Shown here: positions 21,942 through 32,178 of the stretch, one piece after another
Numbering within the stretch: the first letter of the stretch is position 1
Layout of the letters: every line of letters begins with the position of its first letter
Source of the DNA: Takakia lepidozioides
Lineage: Eukaryota; Streptophyta; Takakiopsida; Takakiales; Takakiaceae
Direction of reading: 5' to 3'
DNA length: 64,000 nucleotides
NCBI GenBank assembly: GCA_030704615.1
Contig: CM060734.1
Span: forward strand, 10,106,001-10,170,000
The notes under the pieces: model-generated
Databases searched by the model: none
Told to the model about the DNA's origin: nothing
What the model saw: the letters and a program-made list of their open reading frames with translations, nothing else
Translations under genes and position numbers: made by a program

Positions 21942-22083
21942 CTATCCAATGCAATGTGGACATAACCAATCCCCATCTGGAACCATCTCAAGAGGTGGAG
22001 TCAAGCATCCCATATGCCAACCTCTAGAGCATCGATCACACCAGCATGGTGGCTGCCCCTTTAGCAGACCCACACAACATGCA
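21942..22083 (-). pseudogene. PHD finger at the integrase C-terminus
   Basis: The translated minus strand gives CMLCGSAKGAATMLV, then in another frame CDRCSRGWHMGCLTPP and DGDWLCPHC, ending at a TAG at 21942-21944. The Cys4-His-Cys3 spacing fits a PHD zinc finger: CX2C, 11 residues, CX2C, X4-H, X2-C, 14 residues, CX2C. The conserved Trp two residues before the last cysteine pair is present. PHD fingers bind histone tails, most often H3 with K4 methylated or unmodified. A frameshift of about 2 nt in a GTGTG run near 22040 divides it, and another separates it from integrase near 22150. A targeting role for integration is inference. Confidence 0.8.
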
Positions 22084-22085
22084 CC

Positions 22086-23191
22086 TCAAACCTGCAGATA
22101 CCACTGCCAGATTTGGGTCAATCCTGCCATCGACATTCGGAAGGTGACATGGCACACAATACGCACATGGTCCTTCCAAGTTATGCCATCCCGACCCTCC
22201 AAGACCAAGACGCCTGAGGGCAAGACCTCTCGAACCCTCAAAATAACACGTCCTGCAGTCACATCCAGGGTCGTAGGAGCAGTCTGCTGCAGATAGACAT
22301 AGTCACCAGGGTTGAATCTCCGAACCCCAGGACGATAGCCCCCACCACGTATGGTAGCATACCTCAACGTATCACGGTGTTGAGCAATGGCAAGGTTCTC
22401 GAAAGCCATGGACATGACTCTCTTGAACAATTCTGCACGCTGCTCACATGCACGTGCCCACACGTCCGGATCGTCAAGGTTAAGAACTGTAGCAGCTTCT
22501 CTACGAATGGATGTAGGCAAATCCGGCTCTCGGCCAAAGAGAAGAAAGTATGGTGAGAAGGAGGCAAGTGATGCTTGCTTGCTGAACCTGTAGCCCATGG
22601 CTAACCAGGGTAACTGAAGGTCCCAATCTCCTAGGTGTCCCTTCTGCAAGCCATACTTACGCAAACCCCTCTTTACTGTCTGAACAACTCTCTCTGCCAA
22701 GCCATCGGCCTCAGGATGATCCCGAGAAGTGGTGCGGTGGTCTATCAAGGCCTTGTCACACAAAGCCTGAAACTCCCCCAAGAACTCTCTCCCTTGGTCC
22801 GTGAGTACCTCAGCTGGAGCACCGAATCGGCTAAGCACACAATCCAGGAATACATACGCAGCTCCCTCACTAGCCTTATCAGGCAATGGAACCAATTCAA
22901 TCCACTTGGAGAAGTGCTCCACCATCACCAACACGTACTTGTTGTGGCGCATGGTCAGTGGCAACGGCCCTGCGAAGTCAAGACTCCACCTGTAGCCCAA
23001 TCCCATGATCGGAAGAGGGTGCAATTGTGGAGTAGGGGCGTTGAATGAAGCACGCACCCTGTCACACACCATGCACCTAGCCACAAATTGTTGTACCTCT
23101 GTGTGCATACCACGCCACCAATATTGCCCCTGCAGTAGACTATGAGTGCGTCGCACCCAAAATGCCCCAACTCCTCATGGGCATGGCGCAC
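22086..23191 (-). pseudogene. Integrase of the MTase-bearing element
   Basis: Integrase would insert the cDNA into chromosomal DNA. The HHCC zinc-binding domain is split by a frameshift (HAHEELGHFG near 23180, then CMVCDRV near 23060). The DDE core shows SLDFAGPLP, VLTDQGREFLGEF and HPEADGLAERVVQTVK. The C-terminal part has FNPGDYVYL and RVREVLPSGVLVLEGRDG, similar to a GPY/F module. Most of the 356-codon frame is open, then it shifts before the PHD finger. Confidence 0.85.
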
Positions 23192-23203
23192 TAACCGTGC
23201 CCG

Positions 23204-24020
23204 CTATGTTGGGTGAGGCACAATCCTCACTCGACCATCCTCCCACACTCGGAGCAGGTGTGTCCCCTCCCACCTGAACCTCTTGGCTCGTTGTAGGATC
23301 CGATCCCTCTCCTTGGCAGTCACAGTCGCTGCCGTGTCTCCAGTGCGGAGGTAGTCCAACACAACTGAATCCTCATGTATATCTTTGGCGCTACCTTGCT
23401 CATTGCTGGCCTCAGGGTCCTCACACACTTGATCTACAGCCATCCCTGTTGCAGGTCCAACCTGGCCTTCCGCTGCCAAGATACACAGAAATGCAGATGC
23501 ATGCCATCCGGGCACCATCTCCTCGTCCGTCTCACCATGCCACCGAGCTCCAGTGTCATCATGTTGGCTCGTGCATGGATTGCGACTCAACCCATCTGCA
23601 TTGCGATTGACCAAACCCGGTCGATGCACCACCTGAAAGTCATACTCTTGAAGGATGAGTGCCCACCGTGCAAGCTTCTCCGTAAGCTTGTCTAACTCCA
23701 TCAACCACTTGAGTGGTTGGTGATCCGTGACAAGGGTGAAGAGATTGCCGTATAGATAGCACCTGAAGTGTGCCACGGCCCACACTGCAGCTAAGCATTC
23801 TCCCTCATATGAGCTATACTTAGACTCTGCAGCATTGTTCGAGAGGCTAGCATAAGCCACTACGAACTCTCTTCCCTCATCATCCACCTGTGTGAGCACC
23901 CGCTCCAAGCCCTAGCATGCTCCAATCTGTATGCAGCTGAAAAGGACGCCCCCTGATAGGTCGTCTCAAGATGGGCGCCGAGGTCAACCTCGCCTTGAGC
24001 TCTTGAAAAGCTTGTTCTTG
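23204..24020 (-). pseudogene. RNase H domain of the MTase-bearing element
   Basis: The main frame (23908-23204) reads YASLSNNAAESKYSSYEGE, LVTDHQPLKWLM and VVHRPGLVNRNADGLSR, which are standard Ty3 RNase H and connection motifs. The first catalytic strand lies upstream at about 24020-23909 in a broken frame. The last 90 codons form a linker to integrase ending VRIVPHPT. RNase H removes the RNA strand during reverse transcription. Confidence 0.8.
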
Positions 24021-24021
24021 C

Positions 24022-25000
24022 TCATCTTCCCTCTTCCCACTGCCACTCCTGGTCCACCTTGGTCAGCTTGGTTAGAGCTTTTGCAATGGCACTGAATCCC
24101 TTAACAAACCGTCTGTAATAGTTTGCTAACCCCATGAAAGCTCGAACTCGGCTCACATCCGTGGGGCGTGGAACCTGTGCAATGGACTCTACCTTAGTCT
24201 GCTGTACCCCCAATCCTCCAGGATATATCATGTGACCCAAATACTCAATCTGGTTGTGGAAAAACTTGCACTTGCCCGGATGTAACTTCAATCCGTGCGT
24301 CTTAAGCGCTCAAATACCCCCTGAAAGTGTCTCTCATGCTCCTCCACCGTAGCACTAAGATGATGATGTCATCTATGTAGCACCGAGCAAACTCCACCCC
24401 TGCTAGAATCCTGTCCATGACTCTTTGAAACTCAGCGGGAGCGTTTTTTTAAGCCAAATGGTAAGAACCGCCACTGGTATAGGCAATCCTTCCCGTGCTC
24501 ATTGATCCCCCAGAATGCCGTCTTTTGCTTATCCGCCTCCTTGATCGGCAACTGGTGATATCCGGATCGTAAATCCAACGTGCTAAAGACCTTGGAATGC
24601 CCAATGGCATCAAAGATCTCCTCTGGTGTTGGCATGGCATACTTATCGGACTTGGTCTGACGATTTACAGGCCGGTAATCACCGCACATACGTCTCTCCG
24701 TCCAATTGCCATAGACATCCTTCTTAGCTGGCATCACTGTGGCTGAAACATACTCTCCACCGAGAGCTCCACCAAACCTGCCTCCCAGAGATCTTGAGTC
24801 CTCATCTGAATCAAAGACCTCTCCATGTCACTGTATCTATAGGGTCTCCAAAGATTGGCGTGTCAGTGGCCAACTCAATACGGATCTCTTGACCCTTCAG
24901 TGCTCCCAAGTCCTTCAAACTGAAGGCAAAGCAATTCCTATAAGCCCTCAGGAACCGCCGTATACGTCGTCTCTCTCCTCCGGTGACAATGGGTCCAATG
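24022..25000 (-). pseudogene. Reverse transcriptase of the MTase-bearing element
   Basis: RT starts in the same open frame as the methyltransferase (FLRAYRNCFAFSLKDLGALK near 24950). It then shifts and continues with MPAKKDVYGNWTERRMCGDY, STLDLRSGYHQLPI, TAFWGINEHG and FLPFGLK. The catalytic YIDD is intact at 24368-24379. The thumb region reads FHNQIEYLGHMIYPGGL and RAFMGLANYYRRFVKGFS. Frameshifts lie near 24860, 24445 and 24340. Confidence 0.85.
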
Positions 25001-25379
25001 TCAGGCTCCCAATTGTCCTCCGTGACTGCAACCTTAAGTCCAGTGGGCTTAGAGGTAGAGGACGCGTCCCGTGGTTGATATGCTGCAACCTCTTGAGCAG
25101 TACTTCCTTCCTGCTCAGTCAATGACAATGCCTCATCCTGCCCCATCATCTCATCATTGAGAACCTCCTCATCCCGAGAAGAATCCCCAACCTCATCCAT
25201 CACAGCTGCTTTGGCTGCCAACTCCCTCTGAACCTCGACCACCTCCCACGTGTGCCATGGATGTCTACACCCCGTGGTCCTCACCGGCTCGCCCCCACTC
25301 GCTGCCTGTACCGTCTCGGTAGGCAGAGAGACCGTCCAGGGAAGTGCGCTCCGCACTCTACGTTGCTCAGCCATAGCCA

Positions 25380-26310
25380 AGCTGATAATCCAGGTCAAGC
25401 AATTGAGATCCATTGCTTGCCCCAACACCTGCCGACGTGATGCCTCAGAAAGAGAAGGCACCGCCGTGGTCCCAGTGGAAAACCCCATAGCCTGCTCTCG
25501 CTCGTCGGCATTTGGCTCCACTAACTGTTGCAACTGGCTATCCCACAGGAGGCCAGGTCCACCATCCCGAAAAGCATGGGATCCTGGGAAGCTGAGCAGT
25601 GTAGGTAATGCTGCTCGTGGTTGACCCACCCTATTGACCACTGCCAAAGGCGAACGGTCATCGTGTCTCACACGTTGAGACTGCCTCCCTGTGTCCAAAA
25701 TGCCATCCACGGTAAGGTGTGCTGGCCGCTGCACCCCATCAAATGCACGCTTGAGTAGTGCGGGTGGCATCAAGTTAGTCCACCAAAGCCGTGGACGATG
25801 AGTCCGTGACCCCACTGCAGCTGCATCCAGCAACACTGCTGACCCAAGCCACGACCGGACTTGATGCACACTGGCCATCACCCTGGCCCGAGAATCACCC
25901 ATCAGTGGTACATTCTCCAAGATGTATGCTGGAGATACAACTTGATGAAGCTGCAAGCAGCGCAAAATCTGCACCATCTCCCAAAACAGACCCGTCCTTG
26001 AGTCTCGCAATCCATTGCCATGCCCGGCTGATGAATGCCCTTGGCAGGGCCAACCTGCCACTACCAGATCAATGGAGCCAACCTGCTCTAAATCCTGCGC
26101 CCCCAGCAAGAAATGTCTGCTGGCAAGGCTTGTTGGAATCCACGAACTGCAGACACTGGCAACAAGTCAGGGTATTGTTGTACCAACTGAGCAACATGGC
26201 GCAGTGAGACGCGTCGTGCAGTCTCATCCCTCTCCACATACAAGTAACGTCGAACTCGTACACTGCCTGTAGCACATCAGCCAATCCGGTGCTGATCCCG
26301 CCAAACAAGT
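25380..26310 (-). pseudogene. C5 cytosine DNA methyltransferase domain inside pol
   Basis: The enzyme class transfers methyl from SAM to cytosine C5. Motif I, the SAM site, is FGGISTGLADVLQA near 26305; after a frameshift RRYLYVERDETARR supplies the acidic motif II residue. Then, in one open frame (26109-24811): motif IV GWPCQGHS with catalytic Cys codon at 26046-26044, motif VI ENV at 25917-25909, a motif VIII-like SRTHRPRLWWTN, an unassigned 90-residue stretch where a target-recognition region could lie, and motifs IX-X (NADEREQAMGF, SRRQVLGQAMDLN). The frame runs on without a stop into the RT N-terminus, so it was part of the pol polyprotein. At least one frameshift (near 26270) and stops near 26200 disable this copy. 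It has short bacterial-Dcm-like spacing and no BAH, CXXC or UBA domain. Confidence 0.85.
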
Positions 26311-26633
26311 CCAGAAGGCAATGCCTTCATCCGGATACTGCCACACAATAGGTGTGGTATCCATGGTGACAACTGAGGTGGTCCTGGTGCAATACCCGCA
26401 CTCTCCTCCTCTCCTGACGGAACAAAAGCCTCTACCCAGGCTTGTTGCACCCGTCGATCAGCAACCTGCTGCAAATCCTTGCTCGTACCCCACAATGGAG
26501 TGTGAGCAACCCATGGCAGGCAACTCCGCCATACCATGCATGTCATCCTGCTCTGCTGGAGGTGGCACATCCTTTGCATGGGCATTGCCTTCCAGCAACT
26601 CTCCAGGCCAACTAACTGCAGCTGTAAAGGCGG

Positions 26634-27130
26634 CTAGTGTGGCATCTTGCCCCGCTGGGCAGCCGCTATACCCCCAATGAATGTCACAGGGAGCTGTGCA
26701 CGGCGACCATCGCCTGACTGCCATCCAGGCCTGTAGGATGCTGACTCCTCCCAAAAGTCCAGGGTGAAGCCCATGGGGTATAACACTGCCCCACCAACGA
26801 GGACATCGTAAGAGACTGTGTCTGTCACAATGGCATTGGCTCGCATTACTGAGCCATCGATATGATGATCCGGCTGCAGTCTAATGGCCAACTGATGCCG
26901 TGTCATGCCCCGAGCCTGCTCTGATCCTCCCAGAGATGTCTGTATCTGGAAAGGGCAAGGCTCCATATCCGCCTCCATGAGGCCCAAACCTGCAATAGCA
27001 GCTCTGCCCAACATCAGTGGCTGAGCTCCCGAGTCCAACAAGACCCGCAGTGGCCGGTACTTCTTGCCTGCCGGTCACTCAAAGTGAAAATGCCTCCCTG
27101 GTTGTCTAACAAGACAACTCCAGGTGTCAC
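26634..27130 (-). pseudogene. Aspartic protease of the MTase-bearing element
   Basis: The retroviral-type aspartic protease cleaves the Gag-Pol polyprotein. The catalytic loop LDSGAQPLMLG lies near 27035 in a 135-codon frame. A flap-like strand and SYDVLVGGAVLYPMGFTLDF near 26800 complete the fold. The upstream strand (VVLLDNQGGIFTL near 27110) is in another frame. About 320 bp of poorly conserved linker with frameshifts leads to the methyltransferase. Confidence 0.7.
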
Positions 27131-27168
27131 CATGGCGCGCTCAAAGGCTGGCCTAGCTGGCAGCTCCG

Positions 27169-29276
27169 TCAACCTGGCAGCTGCAGCTTGCCAGGCGCAG
27201 CCGTGGCAGTCTTGACCCTCAAATCCGAGGATCCCTCTGCCACTATACCTTCCACTAACTCCGCAGAAGATGAAATGACCTCCCCACTCTCATAGAGTGT
27301 TGCTGCTAGTCTGAACACTGCAGCTGGCCTTACCCCCGGCGTGGCAATCATTGTTGCCGAGAACAGTGGGGCCTGACACACAGAGGTGGCTGCCCCCAAT
27401 AACACACCGGCCGCACTAGCCTTGGCAGCAGGAGTCAATGCTGCACGTGTAGCTCTCCCCAATAGCATAGTAACCTCCGCCTCGGGAACAGTCGGGCGAG
27501 AACTAGGTGCCATGGATGGCATCGATACAGTCTCCGCCAATGTGAATGACTGAGGAAGCCTCGCCTGACGGCTTGCCTCCCCACGCCGTGGATCCAATTC
27601 CACCTCTGCACCTCGTGGCTCAGGAACTCGTGCTGCTCCTCGAGTCACGGCTGCAGCAGACTCCACCTGCTCTAGTGGTAGTGCTGCTCCGCACATAAAT
27701 CCCATGTCTCCCATATCTCCTCCCTCAGGAGCAGGAGGTGGACCATCCCGCCTGGGAGCCGGTACCCCCGCCTGAGCTGTAGCCATGGCAGCGAGCCTCT
27801 GCTCTAGCTGCTGAAGCCGGTTGGCCATGCCTTGATCAACATCCTGACTTCCGCGTCCTTGGCCATGTTGAGCTTGCCCTTGGCCTGCACCTCGTGCCCG
27901 ACCAACTCGTCCTCTCTGGGCTGGTCCACCTCGCCCCCGGCCACCATTGTTCCCTTGGAACTGGCCTGGGCGCAACTCAGGATGCAAGTCATAACACTGG
28001 GCATCTCCATGCCCATACTTGCCACGATGCCCACACTGCAACTGTGCAGGCTGTGCTTGTGCCGGCCTTCTGCCACTCTCTGGGCAATCTCTCTTGACAT
28101 GGGGTCCTCCACATGTCCAACATATCACCCCTGGTTGCTGTTGGCCTGCAAAAGATGCCACGGGCCTCTGCACTTGAGGTCCCCTGTAAGCTCCATGGAA
28201 CTTGGGTTGGGAAACCTTGCCCCCCTGACCACGGTGCTGGGCAGTACCTTGTGCCTGTGGGCTGGCAGCTGCGCCTCGTGCAGGCATGTCCTTGCCAAAT
28301 CCAATGGTGACAACTCGCTCCTCCACCATGTTGAGCTCAATCCGCTCAGCCAGCAGAAACACATCTGCTAATGTGGGTTGGGCTGCTTGTAACAAGGTTG
28401 CATCTCGCACCCTTCTCTTGAGCTCCTTGTCCAGAATTCCATACCAAAACTGGATTGCCTGAGCTTCAGTAACCCCTTGGGTCACACTTATCAAGCGCCT
28501 CATACGAGTGTACGCCTCTCGCAGGCTCTCACTGGGTTTGCGCTGAAGTCTTGCAAACTTCGCAGCTTCTCTGTCCGTACACCTTGGTAGTTCCTCCGCA
28601 ACTCCTGGAAGAACTCCACCACCGGGTTGAATCTAGGCACATGTGTTGTAGTAGTGGCAGGAGGAGTAGTAGCACCTTTTGAACTGGTACCACCTACAGA
28701 AGTACCAGCACTACTTGCTCCACTACTAGTGCTGGCAGTAGGAGCTATTGGTACTGATGCAGCTACTGGTCGCGTCGTGCCTCGAGTAATGGAGACGTAG
28801 TCAGGTGACCAATACATCCTCCACTCCTCAATCTCTGCTTCATGTCCTCGCCTGAACTCGTGGTAATCGTCCATAGGCGGGCCTTCCAAATGCTGGAACA
28901 GTCCCTTCCACGCCATGAATGGGGTGAATAGCTGTGGATTGCGCATCTGCTGCAAATCACACCAGCTGTCGAACTCCTGGATAAAGTCATCCAACTCGAT
29001 TGTGCCCACAGCTCCAGAGTACCTACGAGGCCCCTTGGTAGCTCCATACATCTCCTCCATGTCGTCCCACAACAATGGCGAATGAAAGTGCACACCTGTT
29101 GATGAAGCCTCCGAGTCTGTGTCTGACTCTACAGTAATTGAGGGTGGCGGTGAAGGTGGTCTGAACCGAATACCTCGTCTTGTGAACCCACTCTCACTGT
29201 TACTGCCTGTAGCCGTACTCCCCTCAAAACCCTTGGGTAACTCCGTAATGACACTCACAATGTGCACCTCCTCCAC
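27169..29276 (-). pseudogene. Gag of the MTase-bearing element
   Basis: Gag forms the RNA-packaging particle. Translation starts at MEEVHIVSVI (29276). A capsid-like part follows with ELDDFIQEFDSWCDLQQMRN, and a frameshift near 28560 leads to a 444-codon frame containing AIQFWYGILDKELKRRV. The nucleocapsid zinc knuckle CWTCGGPHVKRDC has one residue fewer than CX2CX4HX4C. A second, CGHRGKYGHGDAQC, has Arg in place of the second Cys. The C-terminal third is rich in Ala, Pro, Gln and Gly. Confidence 0.8.
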
Positions 29277-29304
29277 GTGACACTATAAGGCTCTAGTACT
29301 AATC

Positions 29305-29735
29305 TAATAGTGACACGGGTGGGCACCTGTTGCAGTCTAAGGGTCATATCCCAATGGCTCAGGGCACCTGCACCTGCATCCACCGCAAGAACTCCTATGG
29401 TTGGCTGGTCATCAACCCAGCCTCACCATAGAAGAAACACTGGTGGTCTTGCTGGTCATCACTCCAGCCTCACCACCGACAGCATACTCTAGGATTGATC
29501 GGTGATCAAATCCGGCCTAATCCCTATGAAAGCAAGCGCCCACACAAAACCAACATGGCGCACAGTCAAGCATGCAGGTGTTGGGGGGGATCCAAACACA
29601 AGAAATCAAAACATCAACACCCCCACACCAAAATCCAGCTGCAATGCTGATCCTGCAGAATATCCCAGCCCAAAACCCCGGACTGACTGGCCTCCACCAA
29701 GAGAGGCTTTGGCAACTACGAGTACAAGGTAATGA
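29305..29735 (-). repeat. Conserved leader block shared with 63430-63870
   Basis: On the minus strand, GATTTCTTGTGTTTGGATCC, CATGCTTGACTGTGCGCCAT and TGTGTGGGCGCTTG occur in the same order as on the plus strand near 63618-63690. They are followed in both places by GATGACCAGCCA-type repeats. This shared sequence just before gag marks a second element of the same family at the right edge. Confidence 0.8.
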
Positions 29736-29795
29736 AAATAGTACAGAGATGGAGGGGAAGAATAGAAGCCCGCCCAAGCAAGATCTAATCCTGAT

Positions 29796-30545
29796 CTATG
29801 CTATCAACTTCCAGACTTCTCTCAAAGTGCCTCGCTCTGCGTGATGGTAAGGTGTAGGAGGTATATCTATGTCCAGAAACCTGCCACTAACCTTGTCCCA
29901 AGCTACAGTAGCTCGCTCTAACCAACCCTCCTCCTCTTTCTGCCAGGTAGAGACAAAGCAATACTCCCCTATCTCCCGCTCACTGAACACTAAAGAAAAC
30001 AAAGGTAGGGTCTGATAGTCTCTCAACTCGAAAGCTTTGAGACGGTTGCGGGTGTCCTCATTGCGAATGACTGCATCTCCTTCACGCACAACAAACATGT
30101 CATTGCTGATGAACCCCCGCTCGTGGTTGCCCTGTGCAGAGCGTATCCGGCTGCAACCATGTCTGATTGCACAAACTTGTGTAGCTCCTGCTCCTCTGCT
30201 CCAGTACACCACGGCCTTGTGACTGAACACCTTGGTCCCCGGGGCTGTCTTTGGCTGTGTTCCAAGCCTAGCTTTCACCCACTTTGGTATTTCACCTACA
30301 GCTGCAGAACTGCTGGCTCCAACAGAGTTCTGACTGTCCAAGGCGATATTGAGGCCCTCAATGCCAACTACAGCAGTCTGTTGTCTACTGCTAATGCCTG
30401 ACTCCCAGTATGCAATCAACTCGTCCAACTGTTCTCCACTCAAATCAGTCTGAGTTCCTTGGGAAACATAAATCCTGTCCCCTTGTGTGCACAGACTAAG
30501 AGAACAGACCTGCCCTTCAATTACGTCCTCATTTCCCCCAGCCAT
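29796..30545 (-). CDS. Unrecognised 249-aa leader ORF of the MTase element
   Basis: This intact frame starts at MAGGNEDVIEG and precedes gag on the same strand. Residues 1-95 look flexible. From KVFSHKAVVYWSRGAG onwards (residue about 105) the protein looks folded, with EDTRNRLKAFELRDYQTLPL and REIGEYCFVSTWQKEEEGWL. It has no zinc knuckle, protease motif or transmembrane segment. I do not recognise the family. Being open for 750 bp beside a decayed gag-pol is notable, but chance or recent insertion cannot be excluded. Confidence 0.5.
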   Translation of the reverse strand: MAGGNEDVIEGQVCSLSLCTQGDRIYVSQGTQTDLSGEQLDELIAYWESGISSRQQTAVVGIEGLNIALDSQNSVGASSSAAVGEIPKWVKARLGTQPKTAPGTKVFSHKAVVYWSRGAGATQVCAIRHGCSRIRSAQGNHERGFISNDMFVVREGDAVIRNEDTRNRLKAFELRDYQTLPLFSLVFSEREIGEYCFVSTWQKEEEGWLERATVAWDKVSGRFLDIDIPPTPYHHAERGTLREVWKLIA

Positions 30546-30802
30546 GCAAGGAGTACATCCACCAATTTGTCTCTCATATAGACCAGCACAGGTTCTAGAG
30601 ACAGGATTGTGGATCTTTCATGGCACACTCACACTCTAAAAATTCCATAGATTTTTAGCAGAGTCCCCAAAACAGAAACCAGGTTTAGATAGGTAGATTT
30701 CCCCTTTCTGCAGCTATCCCCCCAAAAACTGGGTCAAACAGAGTCCATTTGACAAAGATATGATGAATTTGGCTCCAAATCATTCAAATTAGATTAAAAA
30801 GG

Positions 30803-30804
<2 letters not shown>

Positions 30805-30835
<31 letters not shown>
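30805..30835. repeat. 31-bp T homopolymer
   Basis: An uninterrupted run of 31 T on the plus strand. As a minus-strand poly(A), it could be the tail of a minus-strand retrocopy ending here, but no coding sequence was recognised upstream of it on that strand. Confidence 0.8.
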
Positions 30836-30842
<7 letters not shown>

Positions 30843-31489
30843 CAAGTTTAAAAATTCAAAGTTACACCCAAAATATCTGGTAACTGGTTCCCGGTTCCCT
30901 AAGTTCTATATGGCATCCTAGGTTCCCTGGCCACGTGCCTGCTGTTCCCCTCCATTTCATTTGAGTTCAACAGCTCACCATGCTTTGGAATCCCAACCGT
31001 CTTCTACCACAAACCGTGGTGACGATGGAGGTCGTGAAGCGATTCTTCCCAGTGAACCCTCGAGAGACGAGTCCCCTGCGCACTTATATACACTCTCTTA
31101 ATAGAGATCAAAATCAGCAAGGAGACACCATTGACGACACCCAGAGATCAGAGACAAGTACTTGCGCAGTTCGGAGGCCACAGCATCCCCTCTGGACACT
31201 GAGCGGGGAATAGCTGCTACACAGCAGCTCAGTCTATCGTCAGCTCCTATACCTACTAGCTTCCTGCCCCTGCCCCTCCTTCTTCACAACAAGATTGACC
31301 GTGGATATGCGGAGAGGTGGTCTACCTGGGATCACCATGAAATTGCACAGATCGGGAATATCTGGTCGGCATCAGCACTATAGTGCCAGGGCACATAAAC
31401 CAGATTGTAGGAACAGCTAGAGGAAATGCAGGTTATGCCAGCATCATCCAGACCATCCCTGCATCTTGGATATGAATCCTCCAGCAGGG
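30836..31489. other. No gene recognised
   Basis: Short frames only. An ACTTATATACACTCTCTTAA sequence near 31082 resembles a plant LTR or gene TATA region, but no LTR pair was found around it. Confidence 0.3.
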
Positions 31490-31925
31490 GCCGTTGCCTC
31501 CATTGCCCGACACTTGGGTTACATGCTCAGCTAGACCTAATCAGGTCATTTCCGTGACAGATTTCAGCGGCATTCAAATCACTGGCCTCGCTATGCACTG
31601 CTGCCCTCAATCAAACATCCTGCAAAGCTGTCACACACGATGCAAAGCTGGCTGTCTTTCTCTGGCAGATCGCACATAGAATTCTAAAGGTAGGGCGTTG
31701 GCTTCAATTCACCCGTGCACTGCTCTGCTTATGCTGCTCGCTTGGGGTTTCAGAATCTCTGGAACACTGCCTACTGCCATGCAACATACCTTCAAAAATC
31801 TGGCCCAAAATTCACTGGCTGCTCGGACACTGGCATGACCAAACCTCTTTAACTCCAATCAGCCTGCTACTGAATTACGATCCCATCACCAAGCAAAATC
31901 TATCCCAATGCCCAGTTGAGCTGCC
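31490..31925 (+). mobile_element. LINE ORF2 C-terminal scrap
   Basis: The plus strand encodes KLAVFLWQIAHRILKVGRWL-like sequence across frames, then FTRALLCLCC and SESLEHCLLPCNIPSKIWP. This is the cysteine-rich C-terminus (zf-RVT type) of a plant L1 ORF2, similar to the scrap at 15.3-16.3 kb. Only a few hundred bases remain. Confidence 0.55.
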
Positions 31926-31958
31926 AGTCTCGCATTCACTTTCCCCACCAAGGCAGCT

Positions 31959-32178
31959 GCAGTACACTGACTGTCTTAGCTCCCTCCATGACAACCTCCC
32001 GCATTTGGGCAAGTTCAGCTTCACGGACCTCCCAACGACTTAGCAGCTGCTTCAGGTCATGGTCCTAGCTAGCGCATGCTGGGCTGCAACCAGTTGCAGG
32101 TCCTTATCATGTAGAAACCCCTTCACTGCTCTCTTTCCATCTCCTGACGCCATGCTCCATCCTCCAGCCACTTCACTT
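31959..32178 (-). pseudogene. Second fragment of the MRC/PII1-like gene
   Basis: The 220 bp match 4340-4563 at about 92% by eye, from WLEDGAWRQEMERE through GFLHDKDLQLVAAQHALA to the EGAK region. Both copies carry the same frame change after GAAAGAGAGCAGTGAAGGGG, so they share a broken ancestor or one derives from the other. This copy also lost 4 bases near 32060. Its orientation matches the flanking MTase element. Confidence 0.75.

Larger units (their letters stand above)
21238..30545 (-). mobile_element. Ty3/gypsy element with cytosine methyltransferase and PHD finger
   Basis: The minus-strand order is leader ORF (30545-29796), conserved leader (29735-29305), gag (29276-27169), protease (about 27130-26634), C5 methyltransferase (about 26310-25380), RT (about 25000-24030), RNase H (about 23960-23204), integrase (23191-22086), PHD finger (22083-21942), PPT and LTR. 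RT upstream of integrase is the Ty3/gypsy order. Many frameshifts and stops make this copy non-autonomous. The 5' LTR may be represented only by the relic at 33171-33526. The methyltransferase between protease and RT and the PHD finger after integrase are extra to the normal gene set. Confidence 0.85.

Noticed and set aside
24811-26109. Methyltransferase frame as a bacterial restriction-modification gene or contamination
   Set aside because: It is fused in frame to RT and flanked by gag, protease and integrase on the same strand, with no restriction enzyme or bacterial gene nearby.
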